A DNA stretch of 53,975 bases from Lachnospiraceae bacterium (lineage in GTDB: Bacteria > Bacillota > Clostridia > Lachnospirales > Lachnospiraceae): NCBI GenBank assembly GCA_910574885.1, contig CAJTDD010000032.1, positions 1 to 53,975 on the forward strand. Reading direction: 5' to 3'. The translations under genes and the position numbers were made by a program. Below, piece after piece: positions 1 through 7,771 of this stretch; position 1 is the first letter of the stretch; the number at the start of each line of letters is the position of its first letter. A model generated the notes under the pieces. The model ran no database searches, was not told where the DNA came from, and saw nothing but the letters and a program-made list of their open reading frames with translations.

Positions 1-76
1 CGTTCCATAAAAACTATATCGGAATGACATGGGATGGTCAAGAGGAAAACGTGCCGCCTCCTGCAGCACACTTTTA

Positions 77-106
77 TAGACAGTGTTTAAAAACTGAGAT
101 TATAAT
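77..106 (+). promoter_or_regulatory. Putative sigma-A promoter for the recombinase trio
   Basis: A TAGACA box at 77-82 and a perfect TATAAT at 101-106 are separated by 18 bp and point at the recombinase genes starting near 209. Bases 1-76 contain no gene I can support. A short open frame running through them into the promoter (ending near 111) could be the tail of an upstream gene, but it is not recognisable. Confidence 0.5.
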
Positions 107-208
107 TTGATGTTTTTGTGCGGGAGATAGGAACTTTAGTTTGCTGGGCTACACACACAGGAGGATTTTTCAAGGACCCTGCCACAGGCAGAAACACAGG
201 AGATCCGT

Positions 209-1198
209 GTGATCCGTATGGTTGGGGATTTCCAGCTCCACCATGCGGTGCTGCGGCGTTACCTCAAGCATAAGGAAATACTGACAACCCCGTTTTTTGT
301 GGATATCCGCAGCCGGTTCCGGAGTTCCTGTGAGAAAAAGGGCTATTCCCAGGTGACTACGGAGCATTATGTGAAGCAGTCTTCCTACCTGATGGATTAT
401 CTGGCCGCGCAGGGGATGAATGATTTCACAGCTGTCACTCTGGATACGGTCAATGCCTATATCAGAACACTGGCAGGCTTTTCCTACAAAACAGTGGAGC
501 AGCATATCTGTTCCCTGCGTGCCTTTTTCCGTTTCCTGTACCAGGAAGGTATCATGTCAGATGACCTTGCGGCAGAAATGCTCATGGTGAAAGCCAGGAA
601 GCAGACTGCCATCCCCTCGGTCTGGACCCATGAAGAACTGAAACAGCTGATCGGAGCCATCGACCGGGGAAGCCCGAAAGGCAGACGTGACTATGCCATC
701 ATCCTGATCGCGTGCCGTCTGGGGCTGCGCTGCACAGACATCAAAAATCTGTGCTTTGAAAACTTCAACTGGACGGAGAAAAAACTCTGCTTTACCCAGT
801 CCAAAACAGGGCAGCCCATGGAACTGCCTCTTGTCCCGGATGTGGGCTGGGCAGTGATTGATTACCTGAAATATGGGAGACCAAAGGTTGACAGCAGCCG
901 TATCTTTGTCCGCCATATGGCTCCATTCCTTCCCTTTGCGGAAGGGGACCATCTGGACCAGCTGATCAAAGCATATATGGTAAAAGCCCATATCCCCATG
1001 CGCGGCAAACACCGGGGGATGCACAGCCTCCGCCATACCATGGCAAGCGTGCTTCTGGAGAAGGACACCCCTCTCCCGGTCATCTCCGATATCATCGGAC
1101 ACCTGGACACGAATTCCACCGCCGTGTATCTCAAGGTGGATATGGAACGGCTGGCGGAATGCCCCTTGGACTTTGAGGAGGTGATCCGTCTTGGCTGA
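209..1198 (+). CDS. Tyrosine recombinase, first gene of a RIT-like trio
   Basis: Site-specific DNA recombinase/integrase of the tyrosine family, 329 aa. An N-terminal SAM-like core-binding domain spans about 30-130 and the catalytic domain about 140-320. Catalytic residues visible are R174 (GLRCTD), K199 (SKTG), H272 and R275 (HSLRH), H298 (IGHLD) and nucleophile Y307 (AVYLKV), so it should be active. The start is GTG at 209 behind AGGAG at about 198; an in-frame ATG follows at 218. It overlaps the next recombinase by 8 nt, and all three genes form one translationally coupled unit. Three adjacent overlapping tyrosine recombinases of about 330 aa are the hallmark of recombinase-in-trio (RIT) elements; Tn554-type TnpA/TnpB is the main alternative. 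The family call is secure, the RIT assignment is inference. Confidence 0.9.
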   Translation: MIRMVGDFQLHHAVLRRYLKHKEILTTPFFVDIRSRFRSSCEKKGYSQVTTEHYVKQSSYLMDYLAAQGMNDFTAVTLDTVNAYIRTLAGFSYKTVEQHICSLRAFFRFLYQEGIMSDDLAAEMLMVKARKQTAIPSVWTHEELKQLIGAIDRGSPKGRRDYAIILIACRLGLRCTDIKNLCFENFNWTEKKLCFTQSKTGQPMELPLVPDVGWAVIDYLKYGRPKVDSSRIFVRHMAPFLPFAEGDHLDQLIKAYMVKAHIPMRGKHRGMHSLRHTMASVLLEKDTPLPVISDIIGHLDTNSTAVYLKVDMERLAECPLDFEEVIRLG

Positions 1199-2171
1199 GC
1201 CCACTTTTACAGGTCCTTTCCGGAAAGAAATGGAAGACTTCATCTCCCTCAAACGGTCTGTCGGATACAAATACAACACAGAGCCTGGCATACTAAAACG
1301 TTTTGACAGCTACCTTGCTGCAAAATATCCGGATGCGGCTACCCTTTCCAGGGAGGCTGTGACCGGCTGGTGCTCCAGAACAATGCACGAATCGACCGCA
1401 AACCATTGTTCACGGGCCTCGGTGGTACGCCAGTTTTCAAAGTACCTGGACAGCATTGGGACCAGCGCATGGATACTTCCAAGGAATTATTATCCTGCCG
1501 GCCAGCAGTATGTGCCGCATATTTATACCCCGGATGAACTCAGGCGTTTCTTTGCAGAAACAGATAAGTGCCGCCTGTGCCCGGAAGTTCCTTACAGGCA
1601 TCTGGTGATGCCGGAGTTCTTCAGGTTGCTCCTTTCCTGCGGGCTACGATGTTCGGAAGCCCGGCTGCTCACGGTACGGGACGTTGACCTGCATCAGGGG
1701 ATACTGACGGTCCGTGATTCAAAGAACCATAACAGCCGCCTGGTCCCGATGCCGGAATCCATGACCTTGAGACTACGCAGGTATGCCGGACAGGTCCATC
1801 CTTTTCCAGAACCTTCAGGATATTTTTTCCCAGGTTACGGCGGAAAGCCGATGACACTGGGGAATATCTATAAAAACTTCAGGCGCTTTCTCTGGAAGGC
1901 CGGCATCTCCCATACCGGGGACGGCCCCAGAGTCCACGATTTCCGGCACGCCTACTGCATTTACCGTTTGAAACAGTGGGCACAGCAGGATCGGGACCTC
2001 ATGGTATTGATCCCTATGATGCGCACTTACCTAGGACACCAGACCTTTCATGAAACAGCGTATTACCTTAGATGGACGGCAGACGTTTTTCCTGATATCC
2101 GGGTGAAGCTGGAAAAGTGCTATAAGGACATCATTCCGGAAATGGAGGGAACCGCCTGTGAAGCCGACTGA
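1191..2171 (+). CDS. Tyrosine recombinase, second gene of a RIT-like trio
   Basis: Second tyrosine recombinase, 326 aa. Core-binding domain is roughly residues 10-100 and catalytic domain 110-315. Residues seen are R153 (GLRCSE), K178 (DSKNH), H249 and R252 (HDFRH), H283 (LGHQ) and a tyrosine pair Y291/Y292 that supplies the nucleophile. The start is TTG at 1191 inside the end of the preceding gene. The 8-nt overlap and lack of a separate ribosome binding site imply translational coupling. It overlaps the third recombinase by 14 nt. In RIT elements the three paralogues are thought to act together on the element ends, but their individual roles are not settled. An active enzyme is likely because no catalytic residue is missing. 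Confidence 0.88.
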   Translation: MAEPTFTGPFRKEMEDFISLKRSVGYKYNTEPGILKRFDSYLAAKYPDAATLSREAVTGWCSRTMHESTANHCSRASVVRQFSKYLDSIGTSAWILPRNYYPAGQQYVPHIYTPDELRRFFAETDKCRLCPEVPYRHLVMPEFFRLLLSCGLRCSEARLLTVRDVDLHQGILTVRDSKNHNSRLVPMPESMTLRLRRYAGQVHPFPEPSGYFFPGYGGKPMTLGNIYKNFRRFLWKAGISHTGDGPRVHDFRHAYCIYRLKQWAQQDRDLMVLIPMMRTYLGHQTFHETAYYLRWTADVFPDIRVKLEKCYKDIIPEMEGTACEAD

Positions 2172-3168
2172 TTTCTCCATGCACCTTACAGCTTTCCTGT
2201 CTGACTATCTCCCTGTCCAGAAGAATGTCAGCAGGAACACGATAAAATCCTACAGGGATACCTTTAAGCTCCTCCTTCTTTTCTGCGAAAAAGAGGAATC
2301 ACTCCCAGTGGAAAAGATCACCATGAAGAGGCTTTCTTCCGATCTGGTCGAGCGGTTCTTAAACTGGCTGGAAACAGAACGGAAAAGTTCAGTTTCTACA
2401 AGGAACCTGCGGCTGACAGCGATCCATTCTTTTTTTCGGTATGCCCAGTCCGAATCACCGGAATCCCTGTACCACTACCAGAAAGTACTGGCCATCCCAG
2501 TAAAGAAGAAACGGCAGGCAGTAGTGGAGCATCTGTCCCCGGAAGGGATCAGGCTTCTGCTGGAGCAGCCGGATAAATATACAGCTCATGGACGGCGGGA
2601 CCTTGCCCTGATAAGCCTGATGTATGACAGCGGCGCTAGAGTCCAGGAGCTCATCGACCTTTCTGTCAGGGATTTCATTCCAGGAAACAGCCCTGTGCTG
2701 ATCCTTACCGGAAAGGGCAACAAAACACGGCGGGTCCCCATCATGAAGAATACGGCTGCGCTCGTGGAAACATATATCTCCGAAAACAGGCTGGATCTGG
2801 CACATAAGGCCAGTTACCCGCTTTTTACGAATAAACAGCACAACAGGCTGACGAAGGAAGGGGTTGCCTATGTCATCAACAAATACGCCATCATGGCACA
2901 CGAAATATCTGACAAAGTACCGGAAAAGGTAAAGTGCCATATGCTGCGCCATTCCAAGGCGGTCCATCTGCTGCAGGCAGGTGTAAACCTGATCTATATC
3001 CGTGACTTTCTGGGCCACAGCGATATCAAGACCACAGAAATCTACGCAAGGGCCGATACGGAACTAAAGCGAAAAGCCCTGGAGAACGCTTATCCGGAAC
3101 TGGTAGATTCCAATCTGCCGGACTGGAGCGAAAACAGTGACCTGATGGCGTGGCTGTCCGAGTTGTAA
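2158..3168 (+). CDS. Tyrosine recombinase, third gene of a RIT-like trio
   Basis: Third tyrosine recombinase, 336 aa, closest of the three to classical XerC/D-type integrases. N-terminal SAM-like domain is about residues 5-105 and catalytic domain 120-310. Catalytic set is R161 (SGARVQE), K186 (GKGNKT), H261 and R264 (HMLRH), H287 (LGHSD) and Y296 (TTEIYA). GTG start at 2158 overlaps the previous gene by 14 nt. Downstream, 3185-3266 carries three copies of a CTATGCARAG-like motif in mixed orientation, the last touching a truncated group II intron, so the right end of the element is probably at about 3266. Confidence 0.9.
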   Translation: MKPTDFSMHLTAFLSDYLPVQKNVSRNTIKSYRDTFKLLLLFCEKEESLPVEKITMKRLSSDLVERFLNWLETERKSSVSTRNLRLTAIHSFFRYAQSESPESLYHYQKVLAIPVKKKRQAVVEHLSPEGIRLLLEQPDKYTAHGRRDLALISLMYDSGARVQELIDLSVRDFIPGNSPVLILTGKGNKTRRVPIMKNTAALVETYISENRLDLAHKASYPLFTNKQHNRLTKEGVAYVINKYAIMAHEISDKVPEKVKCHMLRHSKAVHLLQAGVNLIYIRDFLGHSDIKTTEIYARADTELKRKALENAYPELVDSNLPDWSENSDLMAWLSEL

Positions 3169-3184
3169 TTGCTATAAGTAGAAT

Positions 3185-3266
3185 ACTATGCAGAGTAAAA
3201 TCTGAGAGAATCTTTTATTATAAGGAAAAACAGTACATTCTTTGCATAGTCTTCTGCTTTGCATAG
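3185..3266. repeat. Three CTATGCARAG motifs at the probable right end of the recombinase element
   Basis: ACTATGCAGAG occurs at 3185-3195 in plus orientation. CTTTGCATAGT at 3240-3250 and CTTTGCATAG at 3257-3266 are inverted copies. The last copy ends exactly where group II intron reverse transcriptase sequence begins. Repeated short motifs at an element end are plausible binding sites for the three recombinases. No matching motif is visible in 1-208, so the left end is either diverged or outside the window. Confidence 0.45.
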
Positions 3267-3947
3267 GGCGGTCCGCTGAGCCCGTTGTGTGGGAACGTGA
3301 TGCTGAATGAACTGGATAAGGAACTGGAACGCAGGGGACACCGGTTCGTAAGGTATGCGGACGATGCGCTGATATTCTGCAAAAGCAGGAAAAGTGCGAA
3401 GAGGACGCTTGCAAACATCATCCCAATTATAGAGGGAGAACTGTTCCTAAAAGTGAACCGGACGAAGACCACAGTAACCCATGTCAGCAAAATAAAGTAC
3501 CTGGGATACGCATTTTACAGGAACAGAGGGAAGTGCAGATACCGGGTACACCCTAAGAGCGCCAAAAAGATGAAAGGCAGGATAAGGGAGATAACCCAGA
3601 AGAACAAAGGGTGGAGTAACGACTACCGGCGACAGAAACTTGCGGAGTATGTCAGAGGGTGGATAAATTACTACAAACATGCAGACATGAAAGGACTGAT
3701 GTTGGAGACAGATGAATGGCTCCGGCGCAGGATACGTGCAATCTATTGGAAACAATGGAAAAAGGTGAGAACGAGGTACCGAAACCTAAGAGCGTTAAAG
3801 CTTGAAGAATGGCAGGTGCATCAGATAGCCAACAGCCGGAAGGGTTACTGGAGGACAGCGCAGATGCTAAGCGTCGCCCTCACCAATAAAATAATAGCCA
3901 AGCTAGGATATATCTCCATGCTTGACTATTATCTGAAAGTATCGTGA
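3265..3947 (+). pseudogene. Group II intron reverse transcriptase/maturase, 5'-truncated
   Basis: C-terminal part of a group II intron-encoded reverse transcriptase/maturase. Reading from 3267 gives GGPLSPLCGN and then YADD (VRYADDALIF) of the RT active site. This is followed by the maturase-like X domain (LKVNRTKTTVTHVSKIKYLG, then GWSNDYRRQ and YVRGWINYY) to a stop at 3947. RT blocks 0-4 are absent. The Gln of the usual QGGPLSP motif is replaced by TAG at 3264-3266, exactly where the recombinase-element motif CTTTGCATAG ends. This is a junction truncation more than a point mutation. The domain is too short to act as a polymerase, although a product could start at TTG 3285. It belongs with the intron RNA 3' end immediately downstream. 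Confidence 0.85.
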
Positions 3948-4033
3948 AAACTATTGAACCGCTGTATACCGAACGGTACGTATAGTGGTGTGGGAGGTCG
4001 GCTGCTCAACTAATGGGTAGCCTCCTACCCGAT
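3948..4033 (+). ncRNA. Group II intron 3' end, domains V and VI
   Basis: After the maturase stop comes a domain V-like hairpin, from GAACCGC at about 3957 through GGTACGTATAGTGG. A second hairpin (GGGTAGCCTCC / CTACCC) has the expected bulged-A region ACTAATGGG, and the end CTACCCGAT at 4025-4033 is typical of a group II intron 3' splice boundary. The 5' half of the intron is missing, so it cannot self-splice or retrohome alone. 4034-4188 would be 3' exon; I recognise no gene there. Confidence 0.7.
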
Positions 4034-4502
4034 CTGTCTTCATGCCGGATTATAGAAGGGTTCAGTGAATTATCTATGATAGGCACAGGCGGTCACAGCA
4101 CGATTGAAAGTATGTAACGGTATCAGCATCCTCAGAGAAAGAAATGCTTGAGGATATGGTGAGATTAGAAGAATTTTCTAAAATTAATGCTTGATTGTTA
4201 CTGTTCACAGGTTGAAAAAATAGTTGTGAAAAATGACGAAATTTAAAATTTTATTTTGTGGATAACTTTTTGTGGCTGGAAAGACTGTGTTGATAGTTTT
4301 CCAGCCAATCTTTTTTTCATAGAAATCTTTACATAAACAGGTGTTTTTCTATATAAAACGGCCATTTATCCATCCTTTCATCCACATGCCCGCTTCAAAA
4401 AAAAGAAGTTATCCATAGTCAAACTGCCCATATGGAAATTCCCCGGAATTCGCCAGTTTAGCGGTTTTCTGATATACTATTACCAGAAAGAGAGGGAATG
4501 CC

Positions 4503-4667
4503 ATGAGTTCGGATTTAAAGAAAGAAATTGCCATGCGCGATGAACTGATTGCAGGCCAGGAAAGGGAACTCCGGCTCCAAAGCAGACTGATAGAGGAACA
4601 GAAGGAAATGATTGAGTTCCTTCAGGAACATATCTCTAAAATAACGGATATCATTAACAGCGTATAA
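4503..4667 (+). CDS. Small coiled-coil protein inside the IS66 element
   Basis: 54-aa ORF starting ATG at 4503, with GAGAGGG about 6 nt upstream. The protein is almost entirely charged amphipathic helix (repeated E/R/L heptads, EEQKEMIEFLQEHI) and ends in INSV. It sits 22 nt before the transposase in the same direction, where accessory IS66 ORFs lie. Its coiled-coil nature matches the coiled coil at the transposase N-terminus, which suggests but does not prove an interaction. It has no known domain that I recognise. Confidence 0.6.
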   Translation: MSSDLKKEIAMRDELIAGQERELRLQSRLIEEQKEMIEFLQEHISKITDIINSV

Positions 4668-4689
4668 CCCATTTACAGGAAGCACAGCC

Positions 4690-6363
4690 ATGATTGATTC
4701 TTTTGATTATGTAACACTCCAGTGCCGGTTTAAAGCCCTAAAGGCAGAAGTGCAGGCATTTAAGTCCGGTGAAAAATACAGGCAGATAAAACTCCTGCAT
4801 CAGAAAGACATCCATGCCTATGAGCGTAAAGTCCAGAAGCTGCAGGCAGAGCTTTCGCGCGCCCACAGTAACGCCATTGATATACGCGACCAGTGGTTTC
4901 AGATCTTTGAGGATATGCAGAAAGAATACGACAGGAAACTGGAAGAACTCCGGAAGATAAACCGGGAGCTGGAAAACCGGGCTTTAAAGGCTGAATGCCA
5001 GAGGGATGAGGCGTTAGGAAAAATAACCGTGCTGCGCCGCCAGCTGTATGAGACTGCCACAGAGCTTGAAGAGGAAAAAGGCAGGAATTTAAAGCTCCGG
5101 GCACAGATGAACCGGGATTATGAGAATTCCTCCATGCCGTCGTCAAAAACCATCAAAAAGAAGAAAATTTCCAACAGCCGGGAAAAGAGCGGCAGGAAAC
5201 CGGGCGGACAGCCGGGGCACAAAGGGCATGGAAGGAAAAAGCAGACTCCCACCAGGCCCGTGGTTGTGCTGCCGCCGCCGCAGGAAGTGCTGGAGGATCC
5301 GGATTTCCGGAAGACATCAAAAACCATAAAAAAGCAGGTTGTAAGCATCCGCCTGGTTCTGGATGTGACAGAATACCATGCAGATGTTTATTATAATTCC
5401 AAAACCGGAGAGCGTATCCATGCCCCGTTTCCGCCAGGAGTGGTTAATGATGTGAATTATGCAGGGGACATAAAGGCCTTTCTGTTCCTGCTTAATAATG
5501 ACTGCTGCACATCCATTGATAAATGCAGGAGATTCCTGTACGACCTGACGGAAGGGAAGCTGGACATTTCCAAAGGAATGATCAGCAGGCTTGGCAGAGA
5601 ATTCGCAAAGAAATCGGAGAAAGAAATCAAAAGAAGCTATGCGGATATGCTGAAGGCGCCGGTGATGCATACGGACTGCACGAATGCCAGGGTCAACGGG
5701 AAGAATGCCTATGTATTTATCTGTGCCGCACCAAATGGAGATGCGATATATTTCGCCCGGGAGAAAAAAGGGCATGAAGGAGTAAAGGGTACAGTGGCCG
5801 AAAATTACCAGGGAATTCTGGTCCACGATCACGAAAGTACCTTTTATAAGTATGGCAGCGGCCATCAGGAATGCCTGGCCCATGTCCTGCGGTATCTGAA
5901 AGGCAGCATAGAGAATGAACCAGACCGTGAATGGAACAAAAAAATGCGTTCACTGGTGCAGGAGATGATCCATTATAAGAATGGGCTTTCAGATGATGAA
6001 AAGCCGGACGCAGACAAAGGAAAGGAATATGAGGGACGCTACCGGGAGATACTTGAGAAGGCAAAGGAAGAGTATGAGTACATTCCGCCAGACAAGTATT
6101 ACCGGGACGGATATAACCTGTACCGGAGGATGGAGCAATATATGAGTAATCATTTGCTGTTCCTTCACGATCAGAGAGTACCTGCAACAAATAATCTTGC
6201 AGAGCGTCTGCTCAGGGTATATAAAAGGAAACAGGCGCAGGCCGTGTCATTCCGGAGTTTCGACAGTATCGAGTTTCTCTGTCAGTGCATGAGCATGCTG
6301 TTTATGATGCGCAAAAATGAAGAAACAAATGTGTTCAATAGAGTATCCAGAATATTTGGATAA
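4690..6363 (+). CDS. tnpC: IS66 family transposase
   Basis: DDE transposase of IS66, 557 aa, full length for the family. Residues 10-140 form a long coiled coil. A basic linker (SGRKPGGQPGHKGHGRKK, 167-184) is the conserved IS66 motif. The catalytic triad appears as D329 (MHTDCT), D380 (LVHDHES) and E505 (NNLAERLLR), with the family's HQECLAHVLRY around 392-402. ATG at 4690 follows AGGA at 4677-4680. No frameshift is seen. It would cut and transfer the element ends marked by the 13-bp inverted repeats. The only unusual point is the first catalytic motif, TDCT where IS66 members commonly have DET. Confidence 0.93.
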   Translation: MIDSFDYVTLQCRFKALKAEVQAFKSGEKYRQIKLLHQKDIHAYERKVQKLQAELSRAHSNAIDIRDQWFQIFEDMQKEYDRKLEELRKINRELENRALKAECQRDEALGKITVLRRQLYETATELEEEKGRNLKLRAQMNRDYENSSMPSSKTIKKKKISNSREKSGRKPGGQPGHKGHGRKKQTPTRPVVVLPPPQEVLEDPDFRKTSKTIKKQVVSIRLVLDVTEYHADVYYNSKTGERIHAPFPPGVVNDVNYAGDIKAFLFLLNNDCCTSIDKCRRFLYDLTEGKLDISKGMISRLGREFAKKSEKEIKRSYADMLKAPVMHTDCTNARVNGKNAYVFICAAPNGDAIYFAREKKGHEGVKGTVAENYQGILVHDHESTFYKYGSGHQECLAHVLRYLKGSIENEPDREWNKKMRSLVQEMIHYKNGLSDDEKPDADKGKEYEGRYREILEKAKEEYEYIPPDKYYRDGYNLYRRMEQYMSNHLLFLHDQRVPATNNLAERLLRVYKRKQAQAVSFRSFDSIEFLCQCMSMLFMMRKNEETNVFNRVSRIFG

Positions 6364-6526
6364 AAGAGAAACCGATGGCTGAACTCACTATAGATAGTTT
6401 AAGCCATCGGTTTGATTTAATCAAGCTGACGTGTGAACAGTAACGCTTGATTTTCTTTGGACGGAGTAATTTAGATTGAATGAAAGCATAAAGCGTGATA
6501 ATATAATAGAAAGGAGAGGATTGCTA

Positions 6527-7354
6527 ATGAAAATGCGTGAAGCGATAAAAGCATGGGAAAAATTAGAGATAAAAGATGATTTTATGTTTGCTAAGGTAAT
6601 GCGTGATAAGAAACTCTGCAAGAAACTTTTGGAAAGACTTCTCCAAACCAAGATTAAGGATATCGTGTACCTGGAAGAGCAGAAATCGATAGATATAGAA
6701 AAGGATGCGAAAAGTATACGTTTGGATGTATATATAGAAGATGGAAACAGGGTCTTTAATTTGGAGATGCAGACAACAAATAAGCGTAATCTGCCGAAAA
6801 GAAGCCGGTACTATCAGGGAATGATAGATTTGAATACCATAGAAATGGGCGAGAACTACAAGAAGCTGAAAGAAAGTTATGTCATATTTATCTGTACATT
6901 TGATCCCTTCCATCAAGGGAAAGCCCAGTATACATTCGAGAATATCTGTATAGAAGATAAAGAGTTGAAACTGGATGATGGGGCGAAGAAGATTTTTTTC
7001 AATGCAAAAGATTACATCCATGCAGAAGATGATGAGTTAAGGGAATTTCTTAAGTATGTAAACGGTGGGAAAAGTGATAATCCTTTTGTAAAAGAAATTG
7101 AAGACAGAGTGGCAGAAGTAAAAGCGAGTAAAGAATGGAGGTTGGAATACGTGACGCTTTTGATGAGAGAACAGGAAATTTGGGAAGAAGCGGAAGAAAA
7201 AGGAAGAGAAGAAGGAAGAGAAGAAGGAAGAGAAGAAGGAATCCGGGGAATGGTCACTGTGTTAAAGGAGTTAGGTATTCCCACGAAGACAATCTTGAGT
7301 AAAATTCAAAAGCAGTATAATCTTAGCCCGGAAATTTCCAAAAAGTATCTTTGA
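6527..7354 (+). CDS. Rpn/PD-(D/E)XK nuclease family putative transposase
   Basis: 275 aa. The N-terminal half is a PD-(D/E)XK nuclease fold of the Rpn (recombination-promoting nuclease) / transposase_31-like group. It has the leading motif DDFMFAKVM (17-25), D67 in RLDVYIED and E80-x-Q82 in FNLEMQ, the divergent active site of this family, and then a YYQGMID helix. The C-terminus has three 12-bp repeats encoding REEG followed by a short helical tail. I chose ATG 6527 because AAGGAGAGGA lies just upstream at 6511-6520; a TTG 51 nt earlier lacks this. The gene starts 75 nt after the IS66 target duplication, so IS66 landed in its upstream region and may have altered its promoter. Such genes are multicopy in gut Firmicutes; their biological role is unsettled. 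Confidence 0.8.
   Translation: MKMREAIKAWEKLEIKDDFMFAKVMRDKKLCKKLLERLLQTKIKDIVYLEEQKSIDIEKDAKSIRLDVYIEDGNRVFNLEMQTTNKRNLPKRSRYYQGMIDLNTIEMGENYKKLKESYVIFICTFDPFHQGKAQYTFENICIEDKELKLDDGAKKIFFNAKDYIHAEDDELREFLKYVNGGKSDNPFVKEIEDRVAEVKASKEWRLEYVTLLMREQEIWEEAEEKGREEGREEGREEGIRGMVTVLKELGIPTKTILSKIQKQYNLSPEISKKYL
7202..7237 (+). repeat. 3 x 12-bp in-frame tandem repeat (REEG)
   Basis: GGAAGAGAAGAA is repeated three times without change and translates as Arg-Glu-Glu-Gly units near the end of the Rpn-like protein. Copy number could change by slippage in whole codons without breaking the frame. Confidence 0.85.
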
Positions 7355-7407
7355 AAAATTGAAAATGGTTTTATCCGTGAATGTTTGCAAAAAACGTCTT
7401 TAGTATG

Positions 7408-7600
7408 ACGTCGACAAGACGACTACAAGATAAAGTTTGTAGATTACATTACAAGCGAATTCCCAATTAAGGTAAGGAGATTACAAAGCCTTAATTGGGA
7501 GTTTAAGGGGTTCGATTCCCCTTGGAGTCACTGGTTGAGTAGGGGAAGATGGATCTTCCCTACTCGATTGCCGGAACATCGCATCTGTAATGTTATAGTA
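7408..7600 (+). ncRNA. Structured intergenic region with tRNA T-arm-like hairpin; unassigned
   Basis: Between the Rpn-like gene and the next terminator lie four consecutive hairpins. They are CTACAA/TTGTAG (7423-7442), an 11-bp stem CCAATTAAGGT-like/CCTTAATTGG (about 7462-7499), AAGGGG-TTCGATT-CCCCTT (7505-7523), and GAGTAGGGGAAGAT/ATCTTCCCTACTC with one bulge (7537-7565). The third has the exact stem and seven-base loop of a tRNA T-arm. GACGTCG at 7408 can pair imperfectly (one mismatch, two wobbles) with TGGAGTC at 7523-7529 in the position of an acceptor stem. No normal D-arm or anticodon arm is seen, so this is not a standard tRNA. It may be a tRNA remnant at an old integration site or a small RNA. 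Confidence 0.35.
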
Positions 7601-7607
7601 ACGATGT

Positions 7608-7646
7608 AAAAGAGTTGGAAGATATTAATTTCCAACTCTTTTTCTT
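7608..7646 (+). terminator. Rho-independent terminator
   Basis: Stem AGAGTTGGA (7611-7619) / TCCAACTCT (7631-7639) with a short AT-rich loop, then TTTTTCTTG. It closes the structured region upstream and insulates the next gene. Confidence 0.8.
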
Positions 7647-7684
7647 GTCTTTATTATACCACAAAAAAGCTAAAAATCCAAGAC

Positions 7685-7713
7685 TGGTATATGCCGAAAA
7701 GGGATGCTATAAT
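7685..7713 (+). promoter_or_regulatory. Extended -10 promoter for the DUF6323/DUF6179-like pair
   Basis: TGCTATAAT at 7705-7713 is a strong extended -10 element. A weak -35 (TGGTAT, 7685-7690) sits 17 bp upstream. The next gene starts at 7772 with AGGAGG at 7759-7764. Confidence 0.6.
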
Positions 7714-7771
7714 CATAAATCCAAGTAAATGAATGAACCAAAAAGAGGATGTCTAACAGGAGGAATGTGCT

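Larger units (their letters stand above)
4197..6444 (+). mobile_element. IS66-family insertion sequence with target duplication
   Basis: Terminal inverted repeats GTTACTGTTCACA at 4197-4209 and its perfect complement at 6432-6444 bound a 2248-bp element. It is flanked by the 8-bp direct repeat GCTTGATT at 4189-4196 and 6445-6452, and eight bases is the usual IS66 target duplication. Inside are a 54-aa ORF and the DDE transposase. No TnpB (IS66 Orf2) is present, as in the ISBst12-like branch that carries mainly the transposase. 4211-4502 is AT-rich non-coding DNA with direct and inverted copies of a TTATCCA-like word and no gene. Both ends, the duplication and the transposase frame are intact, so the insertion looks recent and possibly mobile. 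Confidence 0.93.

Noticed and set aside
3185..3195. The word GCAGAGTA is shared between the RIT-end motif and the inverted repeats of the capsule switch, hinting that the trio flips the promoter.
   Set aside because: Eight matching bases in AT-rich DNA are easily due to chance. The flanking bases differ and the sites are organised differently, so I do not claim a link.
4136..4157. CCTCAG/CTTGAGG hairpin after the group II intron as a terminator.
   Set aside because: The stem is short, has a long loop, and is not followed by a T tract.
7202..7237. Short direct repeats as a CRISPR-like array.
   Set aside because: The 12-bp units are contiguous, have no spacers and encode an in-frame REEG repeat. 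No CRISPR array was seen anywhere in the window.
7505..7531. Complete tRNA gene around the T-arm.
   Set aside because: No D-arm or anticodon arm in a cloverleaf order, and only a mismatched acceptor stem.
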